From Scylla paramamosain (lineage: Eukaryota; Arthropoda; Malacostraca; Decapoda; Portunidae), in contig NC_087151.1 of the NCBI RefSeq assembly GCF_035594125.1, positions 18,541,501 to 18,605,500 of the forward strand: DNA of 64,000 nucleotides. The letters are read 5' to 3'. Of this stretch, positions 40,961 through 57,118 are shown piece by piece. Each line of letters starts with the position of its first letter. Position 1 is the stretch's first letter. Position numbers and translations under genes: made by a program. The notes under the pieces were generated by a model. It ran no database searches. It was not told where the DNA came from and worked only from the letters and a program-made list of their open reading frames with translations.

Positions 40961-41098
40961 AGATCCTCTTCCTTGAAGCCCTCAAAAATACCTGTATGTG
41001 TGTGTGTGTGTTAACCTAGTTGATTACACTTATCTAGTTGTGACATACAGAAAAATACTGTTCCATCATTACAGTGCGTGTGTCAAGGCTGAAGGAAG
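40961..41098. other. Short non-coding gap with (TG)n
   Basis: A short TG tract at about 40997-41011; otherwise nothing recognised. Confidence 0.5.
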
Positions 41099-41967
<869 letters not shown>

Positions 41968-42215
41968 AGTTTGGTGGCATCCCTACTTCCTTGATGCCAT
42001 TTTCCTATCGATCTATGCCAATAGAATGGAATACATCTACAACAAATAAGAGATAGCATATATCAGCGTTCCCTCACATATTCATGGTTTTGCATATTTG
42101 CAGAGTTTTCCCTAACCTAACCTAACTAATGGGGAGTTTTCAGAGTTGCCAGGTGTCACCACCAGCTCAGTCTTTCAGTCCAAAGAGCCCAAATTATTCT
42201 TTCAGTTATAAATTA

Positions 42216-42530
<315 letters not shown>

Positions 42531-43038
42531 TACATATCAACTTATTCCCCTTTTATTATATAGTGCACTGTATTTTAATTAAAATATCATATACTATACA
42601 TATAATAACTGTTTTTTATTGTCTTAAAGTGAATTGCTTAGTAAATGTGAGATGCATAGTTTAAGGTTTAAACTATAAATATAGGTAGTTCTGATCCTTA
42701 TAAGAATGGTTTCCCATATTCATAGATTTTAATTATTTGCAGGAGGCTCTGGAATGTAACTCCCACAGATGGCAGGGAAACACTGCATATCTTCCCTCCC
42801 ACAACAGCAATGCACTTAATGAATTGGGCCGAGATAATTAGTGAAAGCTTTCTGTGTTAAAGAGATGCAGCTAGTGAGCCAATATATATACTGATCGTTC
42901 ATTTAATCCTTTATGTCATAAAACTTCTCTGAAAAAATCTAGTGAATAATTTTTCCTCTATCACTGCACTGTCCTTGATCTAAATTACATATTAAAACTA
43001 CACATGATAGTGTAATGATCAGTATGCTTGGCTCACAA

Positions 43039-43185
<147 letters not shown>

Positions 43186-43540
43186 TTGGCTTTGTCTCCA
43201 AACTCTCCCCCATAGAGAGACTGTATTAACCTGCAGAAATAAAGCTATCGTTCAGGGAAACTGGTTTGTTTGCCAAACAAACATTACATTGCTGAATATT
43301 CTGTGGCACCAAATGCTTTGTCAGGAATTGTGGCAATGATATTTCAATCCTTGTCTTTGCATCCTACAATTTGTATGCTGAACATAAACCTTATCAACAA
43401 GTTTCTTGAGCTTCATATACTTTTATACATATTACACAAAGCCCATGATAACTGAAAAAACTATGCAAATAATGCAATGTAGCAGTAGCATCAAGGTAAC
43501 ACCAGTCTGCTACTAGTACTGCTGCTATCCACCTTCTGAC

Positions 43541-43672
43541 CTGCTCAGATGAAGCAGAAGCATTGTCCTCTTCAAAAGAATCCTCAGCCACCACACCAGA
43601 CCGCTCATTGTTGTGGTAGTGTTGGGAGTAGAAGTTGGGGTAGTGGACAGGAGGAATGACACTGCCCTCACT
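43541..43672 (-). pseudogene. Inverted duplicate of exon B
   Basis: It is 132 nt and open, with the same acceptor (ACACAG) and donor (CAG/GTCAGA) as exon B on the opposite strand. It differs from exon B at four bases, giving Leu to Pro, Ser to Asn, His to Asn and Trp to Arg; no silent difference is seen. It has no partner exons on the minus strand nearby, because the duplication stops before exon A. It is probably a non-functional exon copy, although it could still be spliced if transcribed from that strand. Confidence 0.7.
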
Positions 43673-44623
43673 CTGTGTTGAAAATATATGCTGCCATAAG
43701 ATGGAGAAAATACTGAATCTGATACTGAAAGAAATAAAGAACAAAATTGTTTACAAAAATTTTATCATAATTGTTTATAATATCAAGCAAATCTACAGAA
43801 CATAGGACAACTCTACAACAAGCAGGCTCCAGGCTCCAGGCTGGCAAGCTTGAATAGTCTACACATCATAAAAACTTTTGACTGAATAAAGATTCAGATG
43901 GATCCATGCTATTTTACAGGTTTTAAGCTTTTAACAATGATACAAGTTCCCCATCAAAGGAACAACAAACTAAAGTCAAGTATGCGATCTCCTTCACTTT
44001 GTGTGCCTTCTTGTTGCAGTAAAATAATGCTCAGCTTCATTTATCCAATTTTCATGGTCTAAACGAAACCTTTCTTATCAAAGATAATATAAGTTGTGGG
44101 ATTTAGTTCACAATCAAATCAACATTTCTCTATTTTACCTACATCTGACATCTCTATTCATATGAATTTTTCAACAGCTACCCACCAACCAAGAGAATAG
44201 TGCTGTGGAGATCTCCATCACCCACAATAAGTCCCTGAAATGCCTAAATAAACTTGGGATTCATGTCAAAAAAAAAAAAAAAAACTCACTGGGACATAGT
44301 ACACATTTACAAGAGTCCAAGGCAAGACTATCCCACCATCTGTGTACCATGGAATGTTTCCAACAACTGGAGTTACCCACAACTGAGCTGCACTTGGTGC
44401 CAATAACCACTCATTCTCAGATATCCAACTCCTAAACAAATCAATGCTGCAGCTGATTACCACTAGGACAATACTTAGTATTGTCCTATTACCATTACTG
44501 GGTAGGATACAGATGGAGAAATAGTAAAAAAGATAGTTCAGTATTTGGTACAGTAGAGAACACTAACCCTCACCTATAGAAAGAGATCAGCCATCAATAC
44601 TTTCAAAGGAATAATTTCATCAC

Positions 44624-46579
44624 TTTTACGAAGAACTTGCCTTTAAGTATTTTTTAACCCCTTGTATACCAAACCGCTAAAACGCATGCAAAACAAACTT
44701 TATGGAGAAACAGAATAACATTACCAAAAACATGTATTTTGAGTGTTTTTGATCGTGTGATCTATAAAAAAGCTTAAGTACATGCAAAGAACATTATGTT
44801 TGGGAAACAAAAGGACATTACGAGAAACGTGTATTATGAGTGTTTTTATAAGTTCCTTAAGTACCAAAAAGCTAAAACCCACAAATAACACTCTTTATTT
44901 AGACAATAAGAAATAAAAAATAAAATAAATAGGATTTTTTTTTTTGTTATTCATCTTCATAGGTACCGAGATGCGAAAATTCTGGAAAAATTCAGGGCAA
45001 TTATGTGGTAAGAGAATATTATCAAAAAAGTTAATTTCAGCTTTTTTTTTTTCGGACTGTTAAGTACTAAACGCTAAAGTGCATGCAAAGCCTCCAATAT
45101 GAGGAAATTAAACGACCTTACCAGAAATCTGTGTTTTGTGTGTTTTTAAGCATGTTAGGCACCAAAACGATATATAATAAGGAACTCACTCTATATGGGA
45201 ATCCAAAATAAAGTTACTGAAAACGTGTCTTCACAGTGTTTTACGAAGAAAAACGTTAAAACGGATGCAAACCAACCAATATTAAGAAATAGAAAAACGT
45301 TACCAAAAAGGTATATTTTGAGTGTTTTTGAGCTTTTTACCTACAAAAACGCGAAAATTGATGCAAAGCACTCTATATTGGGAAACAAAAGGACATTGCA
45401 AGAAAAGTGTATAATGAGTGTTTTATAGTTCAAAAGAACCACAAAGCAAACAACGCAAAAACTCGTGTATATGGAGAGATTTCTTAGATACCAAAATGCT
45501 GAAACTCATGAATAACACTCTTAATTGAAAAACAGAACAACCTTACTAAATGTGTGTATTTTGAGTGCTTTTCACATTCTTAGTTACCAAAAAACCCAAA
45601 TTACATGCGAAAATAGCTTTGTGGGGAAAAAAATGACTTTACCAGAAAAGTGTCTTTTGAGTGTTTTTCAACGTGATAGGTAATAAAGCACTCAAAAGCA
45701 GGACAATCACATTACATTGGAATAAAACCATTTTTTAACAAGAACTTGCCTTTAAGTGTTTTTGAGCTCCTTATATACAAAACTGCTAAAACGCATGCAA
45801 AACACACTTTATGGAGAAACAGAATAACATTACCAAAACTTTGTATTTTGAGTGTTTTTGATCATGTTATCTATAAAAACGCTTAAATACATGCAAAGAA
45901 CCTTATGTTTGGGAAACGAAAGGACATTACGAGAAACGTGTATTATGAGTGTTTTTAAGTTCCTTAAGTACCAAAAAGGTAAATCCCACAAATAACACTC
46001 TTTAGTGAGAAAAAATAAATAAATAAATAAAAAATAAAAAAATAGTTTTTCTTATTTTTCTTTATTTATCTTCATAGGTACCAAGATGCCTAAAAGTGCA
46101 TGCAAAGCCACCTATATCGGAAAATTAAACGTCTTTGCCAGAAAACTGTCTTATGAGTGTTTTTCAGCTTGTTAGGCACCCTAACGGTAAATAACATGCA
46201 AGTCACTCTATATGGGAATCTAAAACAAAATTACTGAAAAAGTGTCTTTTCGGTGTTTTACGTAGAAAAATGCTAAAACGGATGCAAACCAACCAATAAG
46301 AAGAAATAAAATAACATTACCAAAAAAGGTACATTTTGAGTGTTTTTGAGCTTGTTACCTACAAAAAAAAACGCGAAAATGGATGCAAAGCACTCCCTAT
46401 TGGGAAACAAAAAGACATTACGAGAAAGGTGTATAATGAGTGTCATTATTTTTGAGGAAAAGAACTTGTGGTTCACAAGAACCACTAGGCAAAAAACGCA
46501 AAAACTCGTGTATATAAAGAAGTTTCTGAGATACCAAAATGCTGAAACTCATGAATAACAATATTAATTGAGAAACAGA
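44624..46579 (-). repeat. HOR satellite, reverse-oriented block next to the right arm
   Basis: HOR markers lie near 44970 and 46080 (the second truncated). Subunit order and sequence match the reverse complement of about 55900-57115, including shared oddities such as TTATAAGTTCC and GCAAACAACGC. The block begins abruptly at the end of the duplication arm, in mid-subunit. Confidence 0.92.
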
Positions 46580-49500
46580 TTTGGTATGTAAGGAGCTGAA
46601 AAAAACTGAAAGGCAAGTTCTTGGTAAAAATTGGTTATATTACCATGTAATGTGATTGCCCTGCTTTTTAGTGCTTTATTGCCTAACACGCTGAAAAACA
46701 CTAAAAAGACACTTTTCTAGTAATTTCATTTTTTTCCACATTCTCGCATGTAATTTGGGGTTGGACCACCAAGAATGTGAAAAACATTCAAAATACACTC
46801 ATTTCCTAAGATTGTTCTGTTTCTGAATTAAGAGTGTTATTCATGAGTTTCAGCATTTTGGTATCTAAGAAACTTCTCCATATATACGAGTTTTTGCGTT
46901 TTTTGCCTTATGGTTCTTGAAAACTATAAAAACATTCATTATACAATTTTCTTGTAATATCCTTTTGTTTCCCAATATAGACTGCTTTGCATTCATTTTT
47001 GCGTTTTTTGTAGGTAACAAGCTCAAAAACACTCAACTTTTTTGTAATGTTATTCTATATCTTCATATTGGTTGGTTTGCATCCGTTTTAGCGTTTTACG
47101 CTAAAACGGAAAAGACACGTTTTCAGTAATATTGTTGAAATTGCTGAAAACGCCCAAAGACACGTTTCTTGTAAAGTGTAATTTCCCCATATAGGTGGCT
47201 TTGCATGCACTTCCGGGTTTCGTACAAAACTCCGGAAATAGCTAAAATGATTTTTTTTTCACATAATTTCTCTGAATTTTCTCAGAATTTTGGCATCTCG
47301 GTACCTATGAAGATGAATAACTAAAAAAAAAAATTTTTTTTTAATTATTTTTTTTCTCTATAAAGAGTGTTATTTGTGGGTTTTAGATTTTTGGTACTTA
47401 AGGAACTTAAAAATACTCATAATACACGATTTTCGTAATGTCCTTTCGTTTCACAAACATAGGGTTCTTTGTATGTATTTAAGTGATTTTATAGGTAACA
47501 TGATCAAAAACACTCAAAATACATGTTTTTGGTAATGTTATTCTGCTTCTCCATAAAGGATGTTTTGCATGCGTTTTGCATGCGTAAGGAGTTAAAAAAC
47601 ACTTAAAGGCAAGTTCTTCGTAAAATTTGGTTTTATTCCAGTGTAATGTGATTGTTCTGCTTTTTAGTGTTTTATTGCATATAACGCTTAACAACACTCA
47701 AAAGACACTTTTCTGGTAATGTCATTTTTTCCCACATAAAGCTAGTTTTGCATGTAATTTGGGATTTTCGTAACTAAGAATGTGAAAAACACTCAAAATA
47801 CACACATTTGTTAAGGTAGTTCTGTTTTTTCAATTAAAAGTGTTATTCATGAGATTTAGCGTTTTGGTATGTAAGAAACTTCTCTATATACACGAGTTTT
47901 TGCGTTTTTTGTCTTGTGGTTCTTGTGAAACTATAAAACACTCATTATACACGTTTCTCGTAATGTCCTTTTGCTTCCTAATATAGAGTGCTTTCCATCC
48001 ATTTGCGCGTTTTTTGTAGTTAAAAAGCTCAAAAACACTTTTTTGGTAATGTTATTCTATTTCTCCATATTTTTTGGTTTGCATCCGTTTTAGCGTTTTT
48101 CTACGTAAAACACTGAAAAGACATGTTTTCAGTAATTTTGTTTTGGATTCACATATTGACTGACTTCCATATTATTTATCGTTTTGGTGCCTAACATTCT
48201 GAAAAACACTGAAAAGACAGATTTCTGGTAAAGTCGTTTAACTTCCTTATATAGGTGGCATGCACTTTATAGTTTGGTACATAAAAATCCGAAAAAAAAG
48301 AGCTATAATTAACTTTTTTGATAATGTTCTTTTTTCCACATAAATTTCCTGAATTTAGGCAGAAATTTGGCATCTTAGTACCTATGAAAATCAATTACTA
48401 CTTACGGAACAGTTAAAAACACTTAAAGGTATTTAAGGAAAACTTAAAAACACTTAAAAACACTTAAAACACATGTTTTTAGAAATGCTATTCTGCTTCT
48501 CAATAAGGGAGTTTTTTGCATGCGTTTTAGCGTTTTGGTTTGTAAGGAGGTCAAAAACACTTCAAGGCAAGTTCTTGGTAAAAGTTGATTTTATTCCCAT
48601 GTAATGTGATTGCCCTGTTTTTTGTGTGATTTATGGCCTAACACGCTGAAAAACACTCAAAAGACACTTCTAGTAATGTCATTTTTTTTCCAACATAGTT
48701 TCGCGTGCTATTTGGGGTTTGCCTAAGAATGTGAAAAACACTCAAAATACACGCATTTGATAAGGTTGTTCTGTTTCTCAATTAATATTGTTATTCATGA
48801 GTTTCAGCATTTTGGTATGTAAGAAACTTCTTTATATACACGAGTTTTTGCGTTTTTTGCCTTGTGGTTCTTGTGAACCACAAGTTCTTTTGCTCAAAAA
48901 TAATAAGACACTCATTATACACGTTTCTCGTAATGTCTTTTTGTTTCCCAATAGGGAGTGCTTTGCATCCATTTTCGCGTTTTTTGTAGGTAGCAAGCTG
49001 AAAAACACTCAAAATGTACCTTTTTGGTAATGTTATTTTTTGTTGTTATTGGTTTGCATCCGTTTTAGCGTTTTTCTACGTAAAACACTGAAAAGACACT
49101 TTTTCAGTCATTTTTAGATTCTAATATAGAGTGATTTGCATGTTATTTACCGTTAGGGTCCCTAACAAGCTGAAAAACACTCATAAGACAGTTTTCTGGC
49201 AAAGACGTTTAATTTCCCCATATGGGTGGCTTTGTATGCACTTTAGGGTTTGGTACATAACAGTACGAAAAAAAAAAAGCTAAAATTAACTTTTTTGATA
49301 ATCGACTGATAATTTCCTAAATTTTGCCCAAATTTTGGCATCTCGGTACCTGTGAAGATGAAAAAGAAAGAAAAAAATATCGTATTTTTTTTATTTATTT
49401 ATTTTTTTTGTCAATAAAGAGTGTTATTTGTGGCTTTTAGCTTTTTGGTAAATAATGATCTTAAAAACACTGATAATACACGTTTCTCGTAATGTCCTTT

Positions 49501-52500
49501 CGTTTCCGAAAAATAGGGTTCTTTGCATGTATTTAAGCGTTTTTATTGGTAACATGATAAAAAACACTCAAAATATATATTTTTGGTAATGTTATTCTCT
49601 TTCTCCATGAAGTGTGTTTTGCATGCGTTTTAGCGTTTTGGTATATAAAGAGCTCAAAACACTTAAAGGCAAGTTTTTGGTAAAAATTGATTTTATTTCC
49701 ATGTAAAGTGATTCCCCTGCTTTTTAGTGCTTTATTACCTATCATGCTCAAAAACACTCAAAAGACACTTTTCTGGTAATGTCATTTTTTTTTTTCCCAC
49801 ATAAAGCTGGTTTCGCATGCAATTTGGGATTTTTGGAACTAAGAATGTGAAAAGCACTCAAAATACACGCATTAGTAAAGTTTTTCTGTTTCTCAATTAA
49901 AAGTGTTATTCATGAGTTTCAGCATTTTGGTATCTAGGAAACTTCTCCATATACACGAGTTTTTGCGTTTTTTGGCTTGTGGTTGTTTTAAACTATAATA
50001 CATTCATTATACACTTTTCTCGGAATGTCCCTTTGTTTCCCAATATAGAGTGCTTTGTATCAATTTTCGCGTTTTTTTGTAGGTAACAAGCTCAAAAACA
50101 CTCAAAATATACCTTTTTGGTAATGTTTTTCTGCTTCTTGATATTAGTTGGTTTGCATCCTTTTCAGCGTTTTTTACGTAAAACACTGAGAAGACACGTT
50201 TTCAGTACTTTTGTTTTGGTTTGCCATATAGAGTGAGTTCCTTATTATTTATCGTTTTGGTGCCTAACATGCTGAAAAACACTCAAAACACAGATTTCTG
50301 GTAAGGTCGTTTAATTTCCTGATATTGGAGGCTTTGCATGCACTTTAGTCCGAAAAAAAAAGCTAATATCAACTTTTTTGATATAATTCTCTTATAATAG
50401 AATTGCCCTAACTTTTCTCAGAATTTTGGCATCTCGGTACCTATGAAGGTGAATAACAAAAAAAAAAAAAAAAAAAAAATCCTTTTATTTATTTATTTAT
50501 TTATTATTCTAAATAACGAGTGTTATTTGTTGTTTTTAGCTTTTTGGTAATAAAGGAACTTAAAAACACTCATAATACACGTTTCTCGTAATGTCCTTAC
50601 GTTTACCAAACATAAGGTTCTTTGCATGCATTTAAGCGTTTTTATAGATAACATTATCAAAACAACTCAAAATACATGTTTTTGGTAATGTTATTCTGTT
50701 TCTCCATAAAGTTTGTTTTCCATGCGTTTTAGCTGTTTGGTTTGTACGGAGCTCAAAAACACATATTGGCAAATTCTTGGTAAAAGTTTGTTTTATTCCC
50801 ATGTAATGTGATTCTCCTGCTTTTTAGTACTTCATTGCCTATCACGCTCAAAAACAATTAAAAGACACTTTTGGTAATGTCATTTTTTTCCCTCATAAAG
50901 CTAGTTTCTTATGCTATCTTGGGTATTGCTACCTAGGAATATGAAAAAACACTCAAAATACAGGCATTTGCTAAAGTTGTTCTGTTTCTCAATTAAGACT
51001 GTTATTCATGAGTTTCAGCATTTTGGTATTTAAGAAACTTCTTTATATACACGAGTTTTTGCCTTTTTCTACGTAAAACATTGAGAAGATACATTTTGAG
51101 TAATTTTTTTTTGGATTCCCATATAGAGTGAATTCCTTACTATTTATCGTTTTGGTGCCTAACATGCTGAAAAACACTCAAAAGACAGATTTCTGGTAAG
51201 ATCATTTAATTTCCTCATATAGGAGGCTTTGCATGCACTTTAGGGTTTGGTACATAATAGTCCGAAAAAAAAGCTGAAATTAACTTTTTTTTATAAAATT
51301 CTTTTGTTCATATAATTTTCCTGAATTTTCCCAGAATTTTGGCAGCTCGGTACCTATGAAGATGAAAAAAAATATTCCTATTTTTTTTTTTTTTTTTTCT
51401 AAAAAAAGTGTTATATGTGGGTTTTAGCTTTTTGGTACTTAGGGAACTTAAAAAAACACTAATAATACACGTTTCTCGTAATGTCCTTTTGTTTTCCAAA
51501 CATATTGTTCTTTGCATGTATTTAGGGGTTTTTATAGATAACATGATAATAAGACATCCAAATTACATGTTTTTGGTAATGTTATTCTGTTTCTCCTAAA
51601 GTTTGTTTTGCATACGTTTTTCTGGTTTGGTATATAAGGAGCTCAAAAACATTTAAAGGCAAGTTCTTGGTAAAAATTGTTTTTATTGCAATGAAAAGTG
51701 ATTGCCCTGCTTTTTAGTGCTTTATTGCCTATTACGCACAAAAACACTCAAAAGACTTTTTTCTGGAAATGTCATATTTTTCAACATAAATCTGGTTTTG
51801 CATGAAATTTGGGTTTTTGGTTACTAAGAATATGAAAAACACTCAAAATACACGAATTGGGTAAGGTTGTTCTGTTTCTCAATTAAGAGTGTTATTCATG
51901 AGTTTCAGCATTTTGTGATCTAGAAAACTTCTCAATATACACGAGTTTTTGCATTTTTTTGCCTTGTTGTTCTTTTGAACTATAATACACTCATTATACA
52001 CTTTTCTAGCAATGTCCCTTTGTTTTTCAATATAGAGTGCTTTGTATTAATTTTAGCGTTTTTCTGTAGGTAACAAGCTCAAAAACACTCAAAATATACC
52101 TTTTTGGTAATTGGTGGGTTTGTATCCATTTTAGTGTTTTTCTACGTAAAACACTGGGAAGACACGTTTTCTGTAATTTTGTTTTGGATTCCTATATAAA
52201 GTGAATTTCTTATTATTTATCATTTTGGTGCTGAACATGCTGAAAAACACTCAAAAGACAGATTTCTGGTAAGGTCGTTTAATTTCCTTATATAGGAGGC
52301 TTTGCATGCAGTTTAGGTTTTGGTACAGAGCAGTCCGAAAAAAAAAGCTAAAATCAACTTTTTTGATAATATTCTTTTATCATATAATTGTTTTGAATTT
52401 TCGCAGAATTTTGGCATTTCGATACCTATGAAGATGAATAACAAAAAAAAAAAAATCATATTTTTTTATTTTTTTATTAATTTTTTTTTTCTAAATAAAG

Positions 52501-55500
52501 ATTGGGTTTTATGTTTTTGGTACTTAAACTTAAAAAAACACTCTTAATATACGTTTCTCGTAATGTTCTTTAGTTTCCCAAACATAAGGTTCTTTGCATG
52601 TATTTAAGCGTTTTTATAGATAACATGATCAAAAATACTCAAAATACATGTTTTTGTTAATTTTATTCTGTTTCTTCATAAAGTTTGTTTTGCATGCGTT
52701 TTAGCGGTTTAGTATATAAGGAGCTCAAAAACACTTAAATGCAAGTTCTTGATAAAAATTGGTTTTATTCAAATGTCATATCAAATTCATATTGAAATGT
52801 CAAATGTCATATTCAAATGTTATATCATTGCCCTGCTTTTTAGTGCTTTATTGCCTATCAGGCTCAAAAACACTCAAAAGACTTTTTTCTTGTCATGTCA
52901 TTTTTTTCTCACATAAAGCTGGTTTCGCATGCAATTTGGGGTTTTGGTAACTAAGAATGTGAAAAGCTCTCAAAATACACGCATTTAGTAAGGTTGTTCT
53001 GTTTCTCAATTAGGAATGTTATTCATGAGTTTCAGCATTTTGATATCTAGGAAACTTCTCCATATCCACAAGTTTTTACGTTTTTTGCCTTTTGGTTCTT
53101 TTGAACTATAAAACACTCATTATACACTTTTCTTGCAATGTCCTTTTATTTCCTAATATAGAGTGCTTTGCATCAATTTTCGCGTTTTTTTGTAGGTAAC
53201 AAGCTCAAAAACACTCAAAATATACCTTTTTGGTAATATTTTTCTATTTTTTTTATATTGGTTGGTTTGCATCCGTTTTAGCGTTTTTCTACGTAAAACA
53301 CTGAGAAGACACGTTTTCAGTAGTTTAGTTTGGATTCCCGTATAGAGTGAGTTCCTTATTTATTTATCGTTTTGGTGCTTAACATTCTGAAAAACACTCA
53401 AAAGACAGATTTCTTTAAAAGTCGTTTAATTTCCTCATATAGGAGGAGGCTTTGCATGCAAATTAGGGTTTGGTATATAAAAGTACGATAAAAAAGCTAA
53501 AATTAACTTTTTTGATAATTTTCTTTTATCATATAATAGCCCGGAATTTTCCTGGAATTTTTGCATCTCGGTACCTATGAAGATGAATAAAAAAAAAAAA
53601 AAAAAAATCCTATTTTTTATATTTTTTATTTATTTATTTTTCTAAATAATGAGTGTTATTTGTGGGTTTTAGCTTTTTGGTACTTAAGGAACTAAAAAAA
53701 CAATCATAATACATATTTCTCGGAATGTCCTTTCGTTTCCCAAACATAAGGTTCTTTGCATGTATTTAATCGTTTTTATAGATAACATGATCAAAAACAC
53801 TCAAAATACATATTTTTGGTAATGTTATTCTGTTTCTCCATAAAAGGTGTTTTGCATGCGTTTTAGCGTTTTGGTATGTAATGAGCTCAAAAACACCTAA
53901 AAACAAGTTCTTAGTAAATGTTTTTTTTATTCTCATGTAATGTGATTGCCCTGTTTTTTAATGGTTTATTGCCTAACACGCTCAAAATTACTCGAAAGAC
54001 ATTTTCTGGTATTATTATTTTTTTCCCACATAAAGCTAGTTTCGCATGGAATTTGGGGTTTTGGTAACTAAAAATGTGAAAAACACTCAAAATACAGGCA
54101 TTTAGTAAGGTTGTTCTGTTTCTTAATGAAAAGTGTTTTTCATGAGATTCAGCATTTTGTTATGTAAGAAACTTCTTTATGTACACGAGTTTTTGAGTTT
54201 TTTGCCTTGTGGTTCTTGTGAAACTATAAAACACTCATTATACACGTTTCTCGTAATGTCCTTTTCTTTCCTAATATAGAGTGCGTTTTATCCATTTTCG
54301 CATTTTTTTTGGAGGTGTTAAGCTCAAAAAACACATCAAAATATATTTTTTTGGTAATGTTATTCTATTTCTTCATTTTGGTTGGTTTTCATCCGTTTTA
54401 GCGTTTTTCTACGTAAATCACTGAAAAGACACGTTTTCAGTAATATTGTTGAAATTGCTGAAAAAACACTCAAAAGACAGATTTCTGTAAAAATCGAGTA
54501 ATATCTCAATATAGGTGGCTATGCATGCACTTCAGGGTTTGGTACATAACGCCAGAAAAAAGCTAAAATTATTTTTTTTATAATGTTTTTTTAGAAAATT
54601 TCCCTGAATTTTTCCAGAATTTTGTATCTCGGTTCCATTTTTTCTCTCTCTCTATAAAGTGTTATTTGTGTGTTTTAGCTTTTTGGTACTTAAGGAACTT
54701 AAAAACACTCATAATACACGATTTTCTTAATGTCCTTTTCTTATACAAACATAGTTTTCTTTACATTTAAGCGTTTTTATAAGTAACATGATCAAAAACA
54801 CTCAAAATACATATTTTAGGTAATGTTATTCTGTTTGTCCATAAAGGGTGTTTTACATGCGTTTTAGCGTTTTGGTATGTAAGGAGTTAAAAACACTTAA
54901 AGGCAAGTTCTTCGTAAAAGTAGGTTTTATTCCCAAGTTATGTGATTTTTCTGCTTTTTAATGCTTTGTTGCATATCACGCTCAAAAACACTTAAAAGAC
55001 TTTTTTCTGGTAATGTCAAAAATACATGTTTTTGGTAATGTTATTCTGTTTCACCATAAAGTATTTTGCATGCGTTTTAGTGTTTTGGTATATAAGGAGC
55101 TCAAAAACTCTTAGAGGCAAGTTCTTATTAAAAATTGGTTTAATTCCAATGTAATGTGATTGCCCTGCTTTTTAGTGCTTTATTGCCTAACAATCTCAAA
55201 AACACTCAAAAGACATTTTTCTGGTAATGTCATTTTTTTTTTCCACATGAAGCAGGTTTCGCATGCAATTTAATAAGATTGTTCTGTTTCTCAATTATGA
55301 GTGTTGTTCATGAGTTTCAGCATTTTGGTATCTACGAAACTAATTCATATACACTAGTTTTTGCATTTTTTGCCTTGAGGTTCTTTTGAACTATAAAACA
55401 CTCATTATACACTTTTCATGCAATGTCCTTTTTGTTTCCCATTATAGAGAGCTTTGCATCAATTTTCGTGTTTCTTATAGGTAACAAGCTCAAAAACACT

Positions 55501-57118
55501 CAAAATATACCTTTTTGGTAATGTTTTTCTATTTTTTTATATTGGTTTGTTTGCATCCGTGTTAGTGTTTTTCTACGTAAAACACTGAGAAGACACGTTT
55601 TTAGTAATTTTGTTTTGAATTAATATATATAGTGAGTTCCTTATTATATATTGTTTTGGTGCTTAACATGCTGAACAACACTCAAAAGAGAGATTTCTGA
55701 TAAGGTCGTTTAATTTCCTCATATAGGAGGCTTTGCATGCACTTTAGGGTTTGGTACATAACAGTCCGAAAAAAAAGCTAAAATCAACTTTTTTGATAAT
55801 ATTCTCTTATCATATAATTGCCTTGAATTTTCCTAGAATTTTGGCATTTCGATACCTATGAAGATGAATAACAAAAAAAAAAAGAATCCTATTTTTTAAT
55901 TTTTTCATTTATTTTTTTTCTAAATAAAGAGTGGGTTTTATGTTTTTGGTACTTAAACTTAAAAACACTCATAATATACGTTTCTCGTAATGTCCTTTAG
56001 TTTCCCAAACATAAGGTTCTTTGCATGTATTTAAGCGTTTTTATAGATAACATGATCAAAAACACTCAAAATACAAGGTTTTGGTAATGTTATTCTGTTT
56101 CTCCATAAAGTGTGTTTTGCATGCGTTTTAGCAGTTTTGTATATAAGGAGCTCAAAAACACTTAAATATAAGTTCTTGTTAAAAAATGGTTTTATTCCAA
56201 TGTAATGTGATTGTCCTGCTTTTGAGTGCTTTATTACCTATCACGTTGAAAAAACATTCAAAATATACTTTTATGGTAAAGTAATTTTTTTTTCCCCACA
56301 AAGCTATTTTTGCATGTAATTTGGGGTTTTTGGTAAATAAGAATGTGAAAAGCACTCAAAATACACGCATTTAGTAAGGTTGTTCTGTTTCTCAATTAAG
56401 AGTGTTATTCATGAGTTTCAGCATTTTGGTATCTAAAAAATCTCTCCATATACACGAGTTTTTGCGTTGTTTGCTTTGTGGTTCTTTTGAACTATAAAAA
56501 CACTTATTATACACTTTTCTTGCAATGTCCTTTTTGTTTCCCAATATAGAGTGCTTTGCATCAATTTTCGCATTTTTGTAGGTAAAAAGCTCAAAAACAC
56601 TGAAAATGTACCTTTTTGGTAACGTTTTTCTATTTCTTGATATTGGTTGGTTTGCATCCGTTTTAACGTTTTTCTACGTAAAACATTGAGAAGACTTTTC
56701 AGTTTTCAGTAACTTTGTTTTGGATTCCCATATAGAGTGAGTTCCTTATTATTTATCGTTTTGGTGCCTAACATGGTAAAAAACACACAAAACACAGATT
56801 TCTGGTAAGGTCGTTTAATTTCCTCATATTGGAGGCTTTCCATGCACTTTAAGGTTTGATACATAACAGTCCGAAAAAAAAAAAGCTGAAATTAATTTTT
56901 TTCATAATGTTCTTTCATCACATAATTGCCCTGAATTTTCCGAGAATTTTGGCATCTCGATATCTATGAAGATGAATTAATTTTTTTTATTTTTTTATTT
57001 TTATTTTCTAAATAAAGAGTGTTATTTGTGAGTTTTAGCTTTTTGGTAATTAAGGAACTTATAAAAACACTCATAATACACGTTTCTCGTAATGTCCTTT
57101 TGTTTCCCAAATATAATG
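46580..57118 (+). repeat. HOR satellite, forward-oriented block
   Basis: The orientation flips at about 46580 (GAGAAACAGAT to TTGGTATGTAAGGAGCTG). Unit markers lie near 47280, 48355, 49320, 50410, 51330, 52400, 53555, 54610, 55840 and 56940. About 46900-50040 parallels 11900-15100 in direct orientation. About 52100-55500 parallels 15200-18640. Between them the right block carries extra units. A short private insertion of CATATTCAAATGT-like repeats lies at about 52778-52826. Confidence 0.93.
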
